Source: Patella vulgata (Eukaryota; Mollusca; Gastropoda; Patellidae). Taken from it: DNA of 64,000 nucleotides. Below are positions 47,191 to 59,100 of this stretch, in pieces. The stretch lies in the NCBI RefSeq assembly GCF_932274485.2, contig NC_065884.2, positions 74,806,046 through 74,870,045 on the forward strand, in the 5' to 3' direction. Below the pieces are notes generated by a model. That model did no database searches, was not told the origin of the DNA, and saw only the letters and a list, made by a program, of their open reading frames with translations. The first letter of the stretch is position 1. Each line of letters begins with the position of its first letter. The translations under genes and the position numbers were made by a program.

Positions 47191-49361
47191 TTACGGAGGA
47201 ATCGGTGGTTGACCATATACCAGCAATATGTAGAAAGTAGGGGCCTTTGTAACATTCCTTTTTATTATGTTTCCAATAATCATCACAGACAATTATAAAA
47301 CAAATACACATCCAAACAGAGCATACATCACACGCCCTAAAAAGATTAGAATTCGAGTCCTGTAACCGGTACCTAAGTTTATTTTAACCAGACAAGTCTG
47401 GTTAATTAAGACTACAGAAATACATTTCGTTCAGTCAACAACCTAACTTTTAAACTTACTAACCACACGATTTTACGGTTAAATAAAAGTAAATTGCATA
47501 TTCTTTCGGTGCCGATACTTTGCCGCGACAGTTTAAAAGATAGAAAAAGAACGAAACCACATGAGGCGACTCTGAACCGAGAACCGTTACAATATATACG
47601 TCATTGGTTACAGTCAAGTAAATCATGCAGAAATAAAATCGCCGAGTTTCAGCCAAAGTTTTAATCAAATAGATTACTACGTATTTTTAAAAGTCAAACG
47701 CGTAAAGAAGAAAATGTTTTCCTGGCTTATTGAAAAACAAGCGAATGCATATTGTCACGTGGATATCTATTTTGTGCCAACCGGTACTGAATAGTTCTCA
47801 TTCGAGAATTCTGTTCAGTGGTGGATCATGCTGACAAGAGAAGGTTAGATTGTTATTAGCAACACACTTGAGGCTGTGAACCACTATACATATGATAGGA
47901 AAATTTGTATAAGTGCAATTCTTGTGTATTTTCGTGAACATAAATTACAGCAGACAATTAAACATACATTATGACGTCACATTAATAATGATGTCATTGT
48001 AATAATCATACATGCTTGGGGGTGAATCTTGCGTTTTGATTGGTTAATTATAGACTGTCGATTAGACAATAATACCCCTCTGTTTTAGTAAGGCGAATAA
48101 CTGCGTATAAATATCACAGTGTACACGTTTTCATTTTTGTGCTCAATGATCTTCCTCAACTCAAATCTTTATTGACAAATATTTTCAAAAAAGTCTGCTC
48201 AAATGACCATCACACTATTTTCAAACTTCATCCTTTATCCAAACACATACTTGAAATACATAAAACAGTAGAAAATCAGTCAAAGATTTATTAAAACCGT
48301 TTTCGGGATATATTATTCGTAACTAGACACTTTGCAATGTTTACTTAAGAGGTAACTTTATGCAAGAGCTAAATCTGCCTATTGCAGGTCTTTCTTTAGG
48401 CCTGAAGTGTTATATAAACTATTAATTAGACATTTATTAACATGGAAAGACCTTAATAAACTCTGGATGCCATCTTTTGTATTGGATTTTCACTAGATTG
48501 GATTCCGATCTGCTACTGAAAGCTCATTGATGATTAAATCCAAAAATGGATAATCGAAACTGTTTTTTATCGTACGAGGCTGAAATTTTCAGCATATTCT
48601 CTTTACATTATCTAGTTTTTAACTATTATAGACAGAACTGCCAGCTTTTCGTGTAGTCTTCCATAATGACTCTTTTAATGTATCAAATATTTGTTCAACG
48701 CTTAATAGTAGATAAGCTCCAATGTGGATATGGAAATTGACATAAACTTGTGTCTCCAAATATCCGAATACAGGTAAAGACCGTCTGTCCTTAGGAATCT
48801 GATCTAATGTGATCTCCAAGTGACACGCTTGTAGCCAGGTCCACCCCACCCCCCTTAACCTTCGTTCGTTCCTAGAGTCTTACGTCCACTTCCACCAAGT
48901 GTTTCCTAACAAACTTGCTAGAGGAAGCCACAAAATAGGCTTGATCCAGCTTTTTGGGTAAGACACGATGACTTTGTAGGGAAGCACCCAATTTTATTCA
49001 AAGGAGAGGCTCCGCGTGTCATGTATGGTAGGTACATTTAGGTTTCACTTTCAGCCGGGCTACAGGGCCCGTCGCCTGTCCGACCTTTGTTCAGAGATGC
49101 AAGCAATGTTCTCCGTGCTAGACGTATGTATAAAATTTGATTAGGATATGCAACATGGCAGCCAAGCGAATAAATCAATGAATTAAACATATCCATAACT
49201 TAAATAAATAAATTCTATTTCCCCATTCTGTTTCCTGGTGAGTTACTCCACCTTTTGTACAAAATTTGATTACAGTATGCAACGTAGCAACATTGCCAAT
49301 AAAGCAATAAATAAAATATAATTATTGCTTTAATAAATTCCTTTCATTTGCGCCACGAGTA
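47191..49361. other. Mostly featureless; one unidentified open frame
   Basis: Apart from the 76-codon frame at 48619-48849, no feature is supported. GTATGTATAAAATTTGATTA and a similar TTTTGTACAAAATTTGATTA phrase at 49125 and 49252 suggest an old duplication. Confidence 0.35.
48619..48849 (-). CDS. Unidentified open frame, possible terminal exon
   Basis: 76 codons on the minus strand ending in KAGSSVYNS. Residues after about 8 read HLEITLDQIPKDRRSLPVFG, YLETQVYVNFHIHIGAYLLL and SVEQIFDTLKESLWKTTRK: balanced composition, unlike most chance frames here. The first seven codons come from a G-rich stretch and may be intron. I cannot name a family, and there is no partner exon in view. A gene fragment or retrocopy is equally possible. 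Confidence 0.25.
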   Translation of the reverse strand: MGWTWLQACHLEITLDQIPKDRRSLPVFGYLETQVYVNFHIHIGAYLLLSVEQIFDTLKESLWKTTRKAGSSVYNS

Positions 49362-49373
49362 GTAAACATTAGG

Positions 49374-49753
49374 GGGGATCACGTGGCTAAGTGGGTAAGA
49401 AGATAGCTCGCTAGCCTGGAGGTCGGGTGTTTGATCCCTGCATTGGCCGAGAAAGTTCATCCGGATTTTCCGGCGTGGTTCTCCCTTGTCAGTGATGCAG
49501 GACGGAGGGACTGACAAGGAAAGCTGTCTAGTCGTTCGGATGGGACGAAAAACCGAGGTCCCGTGTACACATTGGCGTCACGTAAAAGATCCCTTGGCAG
49601 TTGGAATTCGATATAAGAGTAAGCCGTAGTGCCGCTGTCCGGGCAAAATTTCCCTCATAGCACACTGTATGGCGTATGCCCGTCTTCATTAGCCCAGGTT
49701 AGGAGCAGAACAGTAGGACGTTAAACTCCATTTCATTTCATTTCATTTCATTT
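49374..49753 (+). mobile_element. SINE family 2, full length with perfect target duplication
   Basis: A tRNA-like head with A box TGGCTAAGTGGG and B-box-like GGTGTTTGATCCC, a body of about 250 bases (CACGTAAAAGATCCCTTGGC, GAATTCGATATAAGAGTAAG), and the tail GGACGTTAAACTCCATTTC with (ATTTC)n. The perfect 12-bp duplication GTAAACATTAGG flanks it at 49362-49373 and 49754-49765. Reference copy for the family here. Confidence 0.9.
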
Positions 49754-50304
49754 GTAAACATTAGGAAGTATTTCCATTTCCGGTTGCAGGCCCCAGTCCA
49801 CGTATATTGCTTTTCGAGCTTGATTAACAAATAACGAATAACGAATAACGAGACGGTATTCAAATGAAATGATTAGGCCTTCTTATTTTCCATTTGTCAA
49901 GTAAGCTTCATTTCTTTATTTAACTGACGTGTAAGAAGGATGCCTCAGCAGTAAAAACATACTCTTTTTACTTATGCCATGAAACAATCTTTTTCCTTTT
50001 CGAACTAGAATAACGATTTATTATTGTTTCTTAAAAGTTCATATCATCGTTGTCCATTAGTCAAGTAAAATGACTTAAAGAAAGGATACCTTCCTAGTAA
50101 ATAAAAAACCCTCTTATTACCTCTTATTACTTCTGTGTCATACAACAGGCTATTTGGTATTTGAATAACCCCCCCCCCCCACACACACACACACACACAC
50201 CAAAATATATTAACATACTATAAAATTTTGTTGAAATGCATCTAGCTGTTGAGGAAATGCATCTAGCAGTTGAAATAAAATGGAATGTGTCTTGAGCCCT
50301 GATT

Positions 50305-50470
50305 TTCTACACCAACTGGGCTAATGATGACGTCATTAATTGTGCTATGTGGGAAATCTTGCCGCAGCACTCCGGCCTACATATTTGTTGTACCAACTTG
50401 GCTAATGATGACGTCATACAGTGTGCTATGATGGAAATCTTGTTGCGGCTCCCCGACCTCCTCTTGTCTC
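50305..50470 (-). mobile_element. SINE family 2 fragments, duplicated
   Basis: Two tail-side pieces in tandem, each with CCAACTKGGCTAATGATGACG, GTGTGCTATG-like and GAAATCTTG blocks. Confidence 0.55.
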
Positions 50471-51544
50471 CATTAACAACTAACCTCGGATTATTAGTCC
50501 AGTCAATTTATGAAAAAAAGGGGGTTAACCCCCCAAAAATTGCAAGAAAAGTGTTTTGGATGGTTTTTGACATCCTAAAAGTTTAGCAAAATTGGAGTAC
50601 CGTAAAGTCCCAAATTTTGAGGGTAAAGTTCGGGATTTGAACCATTTTCCTTAAAAAGGTACAACTTCAGACAAACAAAAGGTCGTTAATTATTAAGAGA
50701 AACACATGAAACAGACGCCATACATTAGATTGTCGGGGTCAAACTTTTATTTGGCATGGTTTTGGTAGGTGGACAGTGCTCTTTTGGACTATTTTCGGGG
50801 ATTTCATTACCCGAGAAACATGCTGCCCAGAATCCAAATTTATAAAGGGGCATAACTCTGCATTGTTTTATCATAAAATAGCAATTTTAGTCTCAAAATT
50901 AATGTTTTTGGGCCCATTATTTCCTTTGAAGATATGCCCGGTGGTATGGTTCCTTATACTATTTTCGCGAATCCGCTACCCCAAAACATGTTGACGAGAA
51001 CCCAAATTTACTCTGCACTTCTTCATCACTTAAAGGCATATTTGGTAGGTTCATGTTCTGGAGTCCCTACCCCAAAAACCTAGGCCTGAAAGATGAGTGA
51101 AGTAAGACACGAATAAAGATGCGCAAGAAATTATTTACCAATTTGATCTTCATAGAATTAAGGGTCATGCCATCTGTATGACTTCTAAGACACATGAGGG
51201 TGTTTTTTCATTAACTGAGCAACTTTTGCTAAAATAAGCTGGGCTATACAATGTTATAGTTTGTATCACATTTACTGTTATACATTGATAGGATGTTAAG
51301 GTAAGGCCAGTAGCGGATCTAGAAGCGGTGAATAGGGTGGTTGCGGTTCCAAATCTAGGGTGTCATCCATAATCCCACCCCACAATGAGCATAGATCCCA
51401 CCCCTCAAAGAGCATAGATCGTATTGCCTATCGTCGGTGAAGTTGCAAAAGGTCGTATCTCGTTTTTTTCCTAACTTTACAGGAGAGATGGTCTAGAGAG
51501 TTGATTACAGGAGAGATTAAAAACTTTGTAACTGTTTTTCTATA
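50471..51544. other. No gene; unclassified repeat-like sequence
   Basis: Includes a CAGTAGCGGATCTAGA string at about 51309 that looks like a hAT-type terminus (CAGTGGCGGATC type), with no matching other end found. GAGCATAGATC phrases recur at about 51388 and 51410. A (CA)n run lies just upstream at 50180. Confidence 0.35.
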
Positions 51545-51868
51545 AAAGATACAAGATAAAATCTCATACAGTCCATTTAAAGATACAAGATTGATCATTG
51601 ACGGTTCGATGTATCAACCAGGATACAAGATTGATCATACAGTCCATTTATAGATACAAGATTGATCATTGACGGTTCGTTGTATCAACCAGGATACAAG
51701 ATTGATCATTGACGGTTCGATGTATCAACCAGGATACAAGATTCATCATTGACGGTTCGATGTATCAACCAGGAAAAACATCTCATACAGTCCATTTAAA
51801 GATACAAGATTGATCATTTACGGTTCGATGTATCAACCAGGAAAAAATCTCATACAGTCCATTTAAAG
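51545..51868. repeat. Tandem array of about 40-60-base units
   Basis: Mixed units of GATACAAGATTGATCATTGA, CGGTTCGATGTATCAACCAG and CTCATACAGTCCATTTAAAG in changing order, at least six copies. Confidence 0.85.
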
Positions 51869-52262
51869 AAATCCACCGTCATATTTTTGTGTACCGAGTT
51901 ACGACAATTTGACAAATAGTTGGAAATATGATGTGAAGTAATAACAAGGATGTATTTATTTATAGGTGATCGTTCTGAAAGTTTTATAAAACAACAATCT
52001 GGTAAATAATTCCTGCTCTCATCAACAGAGGTTTGATCAAATTCAGGTGATTTTAGCAATTATAGATGTAAATGAGATATTTGCAGAAATGAAAATTATT
52101 ATCACAATATGTTGGTTATCACATTATTATGGTAATGAAAATTATTATGGTATATATAATATATGTTAGTATATTGATATAATATTAATACAAGACTAAC
52201 TATAATATAACAATACAAGACTAAACTATAATATTACATTACAATATATAACATGGCAGACA

Positions 52263-52428
52263 AAGAGAGGGAGAGAGAAATGGGGTTTAACGTCCACTTG
52301 ACCAAACTAGGTCATTTCGGGACTAACATATGGTTTAATTTTATTTACATAATTCGCTTGCGCGTAGGGGTCTTTAGCAGTGGGAGGAAACCGGCGGACC
52401 CGGAGAAAACCCACAAGGTTGGATGGCA
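52263..52428 (-). mobile_element. SINE family 1, tail and body
   Basis: (GA)n, AAATGGGGTTTAACGTCCAC, TTTAGCAGTGGGAGGAAACC and AGAAAACCCACAAGGTTGGA. The tRNA-like head is missing, so this copy is 5'-truncated. Confidence 0.8.
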
Positions 52429-52705
52429 GACAAAGGTTCAAAGGCCTTTCTAGCCATCCATTGCTTATATTTCTAAATGGTTTATGTTTTACCACTTCAA
52501 GAAAATGTTTCTGTTTGTAAATAATAATAAAATCGAGGTGAACATACCCCCACCCACTTGAATTATTACAAATAGCACAATCCAGCAATTGTTGCTAAAC
52601 ACAATTAACAATGTTGGTGCTGCACATCTAATATTTGAAAAATAAAAAATTATTAAAATCAACCAATTCAGTGCTCAATTATCTTTCTAATGATAACAAT
52701 CATAG

Positions 52706-52798
52706 CATTTTATTACAACCGATAAACATTTATTATAACCGATAAATATTTATTATAACCGATAAACATTTATTATAACCGATAAATATTTATTACAA
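52706..52798. repeat. 24-bp tandem repeat, about four units
   Basis: Units ATTTATTATAACCGATAAA with alternating ACATTT/ATATTT ends. Confidence 0.85.
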
Positions 52799-52845
52799 AG
52801 AGTTTAAATGCAAAATTCAGTCTATTCATTGTAGTCTTTATTTAA

Positions 52846-52978
52846 CATGAGGTATATACCTGGCTACATGGGGTACCTGGCTGCCTAAGGTATATATATA
52901 CCTGGCTACATGAGATATATACCTGGCTACATGGGGTATATACCTGGCTACATGAGGTATATTATATACTTGGCTATA
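52846..52978. repeat. 24-bp tandem repeat CTGGCTACATGAGGTATATAC
   Basis: About five or six imperfect units, beside a TTTATT (AATAAA on the minus strand) at about 52837. If that signal is used, the array lies in the P450 3' UTR. Confidence 0.85.
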
Positions 52979-53146
52979 AATAAAAAATAAAACCAAGTAC
53001 GAACAATCCAAACCATTAGACAAAATTCGAAGTCCTAAAAAAACAAAAAAAAACAAAAAAAAAACCCACCCCGGTGTAGGCAAAATAGTGTAAGTTGGAG
53101 AATAAGAACTGGTTTATATGCTGGCTATAGCTTCTACTTCCTGTAT

Positions 53147-56100
53147 TTATTCTTCAAGCATTCTGGGTATAAATCGTAAAAATAACCCATCTTTAGCTCG
53201 TGTTACTAATTCAGGTATCGTTTCAGGTATTCTCGTCTCATCGTATTCTACACGGAATCTAAAAACAAAACAAAAACATCATATTCTACACAAAATCTAC
53301 AACAACACAAAACAAATGTAACAGATTTGTTTCAAAGTTCATGTGAAGCATAAGGACAATGAAAGGATGAGCTCTACTGATTTTCTCATTTCTCTGTCCA
53401 TCTCTTGCAAAATGTAAGCGAATGTTGTCGGTAACAGTGTCTTATTAAAGCAACATTATTGTTATTTCTCTGTTCAATAAACTTGTAGAATAGAACAGCT
53501 TACTCTGTCCAACAAATGATCGTCAATGAACCACAACAAATCTTCAACATTTCATATATACACAATGTTTCATTGAAATCATCTACCCATGTGTGTACGA
53601 TTTTCTCAGTGACGTTTACATCGACTCAACCTATTAATTTATATATTTGGTATAACCAATTAAGCTAGCTATGTTTTTGATCTGTATGCCCAACTTTGGG
53701 TCATGTGACCAGCAAATTCATTTTATAAATTGTGAAATAATCTGTACTCACCTGTGTATGACTCGACTAATCACAGTCTTAATCTCATTCATGGCAAAAT
53801 TCTGACCAATACAATTTCTGTAGCAAATAAAACAAGTTATTAATAACAGATATCAAATGTCTACCTGCACGAACTGGCCTAATATAGACAGTCATACACC
53901 ATATAGTGTGTTATGGGGGAAATATTGAACAATCCTTCAAATTCTAGCAGACTAAAGGTTTTTTTATAACCTATAGATGAAATTTGTTTTCCATTCCATC
54001 TGGATGACATTTTCGATCATCAGGTCTGCCGCTTGTAACTGACAAAAAGTCTGGTTGCCTATCCAATCTCCAGGTTCCTTCCACTGCTAAAGTCTGGTTG
54101 CCTATCCAATCTCCAGGTTCCTTCCACTGCTAAAGTCTGGTTGCCTATCCAATCTCCAGGTTCCTTCCACTGCTAAAGTCTGGTTGCTTATCCAATCTCC
54201 AGGTTCCTTCCACTGCTAAAGTCTGGTTGCTTATCCAATCTCCAGGTTCCTTCCACTGCTAAAGACCCTACATGCAAGCGAATTATTGGTTATTTCTCTG
54301 ATTACTAACATGTAACATGCAATGAGGGGTGGGAGAGTTTTATTTCCCTGATTACATGTAGAATGCAAGGAGTGGTGGGAGAGGTTTTTACAGAAAACAG
54401 GTTATACATCCACGTTATAATGTAACAATCGCGATATGTATCCTTTCACGTTATAACCATGCTCAATATGTATCCTTTCCGATTAATGCACACCGAAAAT
54501 AAAGTAGCCGATGAAATCTGACTGTTCTGGGTCAATCCTTGATCTGTAAATACATGTGTTATGCTACTGGCTCACAAATTTAACAGTAAGTCCTCCCAAT
54601 CTTTATTGGGTTTTTTACACTTACCTTGGTCCAGCAGAAAATGGAACAAATGCATATGGATCTCGACTATCAATGGCCTCTGTGGTAAATCTTTCTGGTT
54701 TAAATTCCTAATCAATATAATATAAACATGTGATATATAAACATGTGATATATAAACAGGAATCTTTCTCAGTCAACTCTGGGAGCAGGATAACAAGTCA
54801 ATGTACATTGGTATTTAGCAAACTAAGGGAAAGGGGATACTCCAAACGCTATCTACGACGTATAAAAAACAACACTCTCGCTGAGCTTGCCGCCAAAGAA
54901 ACAAATAATATACAATCAGCAGTTAAAACCAAAATTTGTGGCCATCCAAGATGTCAAACATGCAAAATCTTAAACATATCCGACCATTTCCATAACAAAA
55001 CATCTGGCACAAAATTCCCAATATTAGACCAACTTTCATGCAGTAGTTCAAACATAATTTATCTAATTTCATGCAGAAAATGTGACAAGCAATGCGTAGG
55101 GGAGACTCAAAATGCACTTAGGGAAAGAATTAACGGTCACCGATCAGACATAGTCACCAAAAAAGACAAACCTGTTTCAATTCATTTCAACCAACCGAAT
55201 CATGACATTTCTGATCTCATTGTCACGCCAATAGAAAAGACCAAGAGCGACTTTGAAACTTCAGAAGAAATTAAAACGTTTAGGCTAACTAGAGAAAAAT
55301 TCTGGATTGACAAATTGAAAACAACAGCCCCCCTAGGTTTGAATATTCATACGGCTAGAGCAATAGCTCCTTTTGTAGTTCCATTTAGCGCAACAGCAGC
55401 AAGTGCATCCAAAATCATCAGAAAACACTATACTGATCTCCAAGAAAATCACCCGAAAATATTCACACAGAAACTTATAATTGCATATTCTAAAAATAAA
55501 AATCTGAACGACATTCTAGTGCACAGTAAATTAGATTAAATAAGACCAGTCTCCACCCTGACCCAAAACAAACCATATATCAAATCCTATCCCTAACCGT
55601 TAGTAAATAAAATCAATTAGATATAAGAATCCCTAGCCCTAACCCGGTGATGTGGAACAAACACAATTTTTTAGAAAATCCAATCCGTAGTAAGGAACAC
55701 ACTAATGTGGCTCTCTCCCGAGAGCCTCAAATTTATTTTCTTTTTTCTTCAGAAACAATAATACCAGAATACCAGAAGCACCACCCAAGGAAGACCATCA
55801 GCGCCACCAACACCAATAAACAGTGAAATCGCCTTTGTATATAAATCTAATGTATTGTATGTATTTTTAATAGAACTAGGAAATATCACGAACTAATTTT
55901 TCATCATCCTAGGTCAGTGCTTATGTGGAGACTTAACCTCTCCCCCAAATTCTTAAACCTAACCCTAAGAACCACTGATGTTATTTGTGTAATTTTGAAT
56001 CCCTGGATTGAAAAGTCAGAATCCTGTAGGCCTATAGACTATATAAATAAACCTAATGTCATATATACAGTAAATCTTGGGTAAAATCTTTATAATCAGA

Positions 56101-59100
56101 TTTATATTCAGGCTTTTCTCTCTTAAAAATACAGTTGGCCATTCTTGCTATAACAGTTCAAAAATTATTTTGATACAATTTTCCTAGTTTGGCTCATTTC
56201 CTCTTTTTTTTAAAGTAGCTAAGTATCTAACTCAATATCATCTAAAGTCTTCGACATTGAAAACACGAATTATTTGTCAATTTAAATCAGCATTGATGTT
56301 GTGATCTTACCGGGAAAAGATGGGCTTCTGATATCCAATATTTAAGACAAAATAAACATTTCACCATCGATACAGGAATCAAGTATAATATTGCGTTTCA
56401 GCTCCATTTGTAACAAGGGACTCGAAGAACGAGGCTAGACATATTCCACAAGTCATGTCAAACGGTGACGCCATATTATTATCTGGAGAGCATGCGCAAT
56501 AAATACTATAGTTATAGACTGGAATAGTCAGATGCTAGAGGTTGCCATTCGATTGAGAGATATGGCGTATTTCGCCGAACATAACAGATTTGAAATCAGA
56601 GTAAAAATGGATACGATTGAATGTAAATCAGTTTATACATTCATATTACATTATTATATGCATTGTGACCCATTTGTGCCAATTTCTAGGTCCCAAATAT
56701 TAGCGAGTTAGCTCCTTTCAGTTACAAGTAACTGAAGAGAAAAACATCTGGAATTTTCAAGTTGTTCTTCGGATTGCACGGAAAACCAAGGTCTTCCAAC
56801 AGGTGTTATGAAGACATGTATACACCATGAAGTGAGAAGGAAAGGCAATGTGGCCTACTCGTAATGTGCAATCCATAGTGTAAATGGCACCTAGGTTTTT
56901 CAATCCATATAAATGCCATAGTGTAAATGGCACCTGGGTTTTTCATCCCATATAAACGCCATAGTGTAAATGGCACCTGGGTTTTTCAATCCATATAAAT
57001 GCCATAGTGTAAATGGCACCTGGGTTTTTCATTCCATGCAAATGCCATAGTGTAAATGGCACCTAGGTTTTTCATTCCATACAAATGCCATAGTTTACAT
57101 AAGACATTGTTTCTTCATCCTATCCACACAACCATATATTAGGGCTATGGTGAATATCCTTACCTGGGGATCAGACCATATATTCTTACCTGGGGATCAG
57201 ACCATATATACTATTCAAAAAAAGTAGGGGATATTTGATTTTTAAGTGTTATTAAAGTCACCTAATGAAACTGACGAAGAAACAAATGACAAAATGAAAT
57301 GAAGTTCACATTCATCGATTTATTCCAAATGATCGTTAGACTAAGTAAGGCACAGACTGACCATTATAAGGGTAAAATGATACCCGGGGTCAAACAGCAA
57401 AGTTACCACAGCATCACAACCAAGTCAGTAACGGGTAAATCCTCCTCTGTTTGCCAAACAAGCATTGATCCGACGTGGCATACTCCTAATGAGACGTCTA
57501 AGGTCATTTTGGTCCAGATTGTCCCATTCCTGTTGCAACGCAGCAGCAAGTTCTTGGACATTGGCAGGACGTTGTTGACGTTGACGTAACCTCTGTCCAA
57601 GCATGTCCCAGACATGCTTGATGGGGGAGAGGTCGGGACTCAGTGCTGGCCAAGGTAATGTGGTGATGTTCTGTTGTTGGAGGTAACCTGTAACGATCCT
57701 GGCCCTGTGACATCTTGCGTTGTCATCCTGGAAGATGAAACGGCGGCCATGACGTCGTGGGAACGGCACAACATGGACTGCCAAGATGTTGTCCCGGTAG
57801 TACTGGCCTGTAACACGCCCTGCAACAACATGTAAAGCCTTTCTTCCAGCAACAGTGATGCCTCCCCACACCATAACAGAACCACCCCCAAATCGATCAT
57901 GTCTGATGACGTTAACGTCTTGGAAGCGCTCGTTTCGACGACGCCACACCCTCCTACGTCTGTCCAAAAAATCAACAGTGAACCTTGACTCATCTGAAAA
58001 CATCACATTGCTCCAGCGTCGATTATCCCAGTGTTGACGATCCCTACACCAACGACGTCTTGCCTGAATGTGATGATCTCTCAAACAAGGGATCACGCGA
58101 GGACGTCGGGCGCGAAGGTGACCCCTATGCAGTCGATTCCGAATCGTCTGGCCACTCACTCTCACACCAGTGTCTGTTTGAAGACGAGCGCTGATCTGAT
58201 TTGCTGTGATGACACGATTTCTCAAGGCCAAGGTACGGATAAATCGATCCTGGGCTTGAGTTGTCGCCCTTGGTCGACCTGAGCGTGGTCTGTCCTGTAC
58301 AGATTGTGTATCACGGTATCTGGACCATAGCCTGCTTATGACAGACTGAGAAACATTCATCGTCCGCGCCACAACCGCCTGTGTTGTGCCGATCTGTAGC
58401 ATGCCAAGGGCACGTAACCCTTCATTTTGGGTAAGCCGACGCATATCAAAATTTGTTTTCTGGTCACTAAAACAATTAAACTGATCTTTCCACCCTGGAA
58501 TTCAATGCCACAATGACTGTAACATTCAAAGTCAGAGTCGTGCAAATCTTGGGTTGGACCCCCATGATGATCCCAAGCATCACCTGCATTCCATGCGGTA
58601 GCTATTGGTGCGTTTGGGCGTCACATGTAACTGGAAATGTTTCTTCTGTTAGGTTCTATAGTGACTTTTTTCGTAGTCATTTGCATATTTTAGTATTATG
58701 CCCCCAAAATCAAATATCCCCTACTTTTTTTGAATAGTATATTAGGGCCATGGTGAATATCTTACCTGGGGATCTGTCCATATATTAGGATTATGATGAA
58801 TATGAACCATGTGTATATCGATGATCGTGTCTTTTGGTATCCTGACATTGTCGATTACGATTGGATCCTTGACCTGTCGACTGATGGTCGGTACAGGTGA
58901 AAAATATCTCAACGTTTCTTTAATAAACAGTGGTAAAAACGTGAACTCTGCCAGATCTTTCCTGTAGAATATACATTAATACATATCATAGATAGATTAA
59001 CAACATACAATACCAATAATACTGAATATTTTAAAACAGGTGGATAGAATGTTAGAACAGACAGGTAAAATATTTAAACGGACAGGTAGAATGTTGAAAC

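Noticed and set aside
51545-51868. CRISPR-like appearance of regularly spaced repeats
   Set aside because: Units and intervening pieces are themselves repeated, in a eukaryotic genome; these are minisatellites.
57855-58282. Plus-strand frames of 60-83 codons
   Set aside because: Shadows of the minus-strand Tc1 transposase gene.
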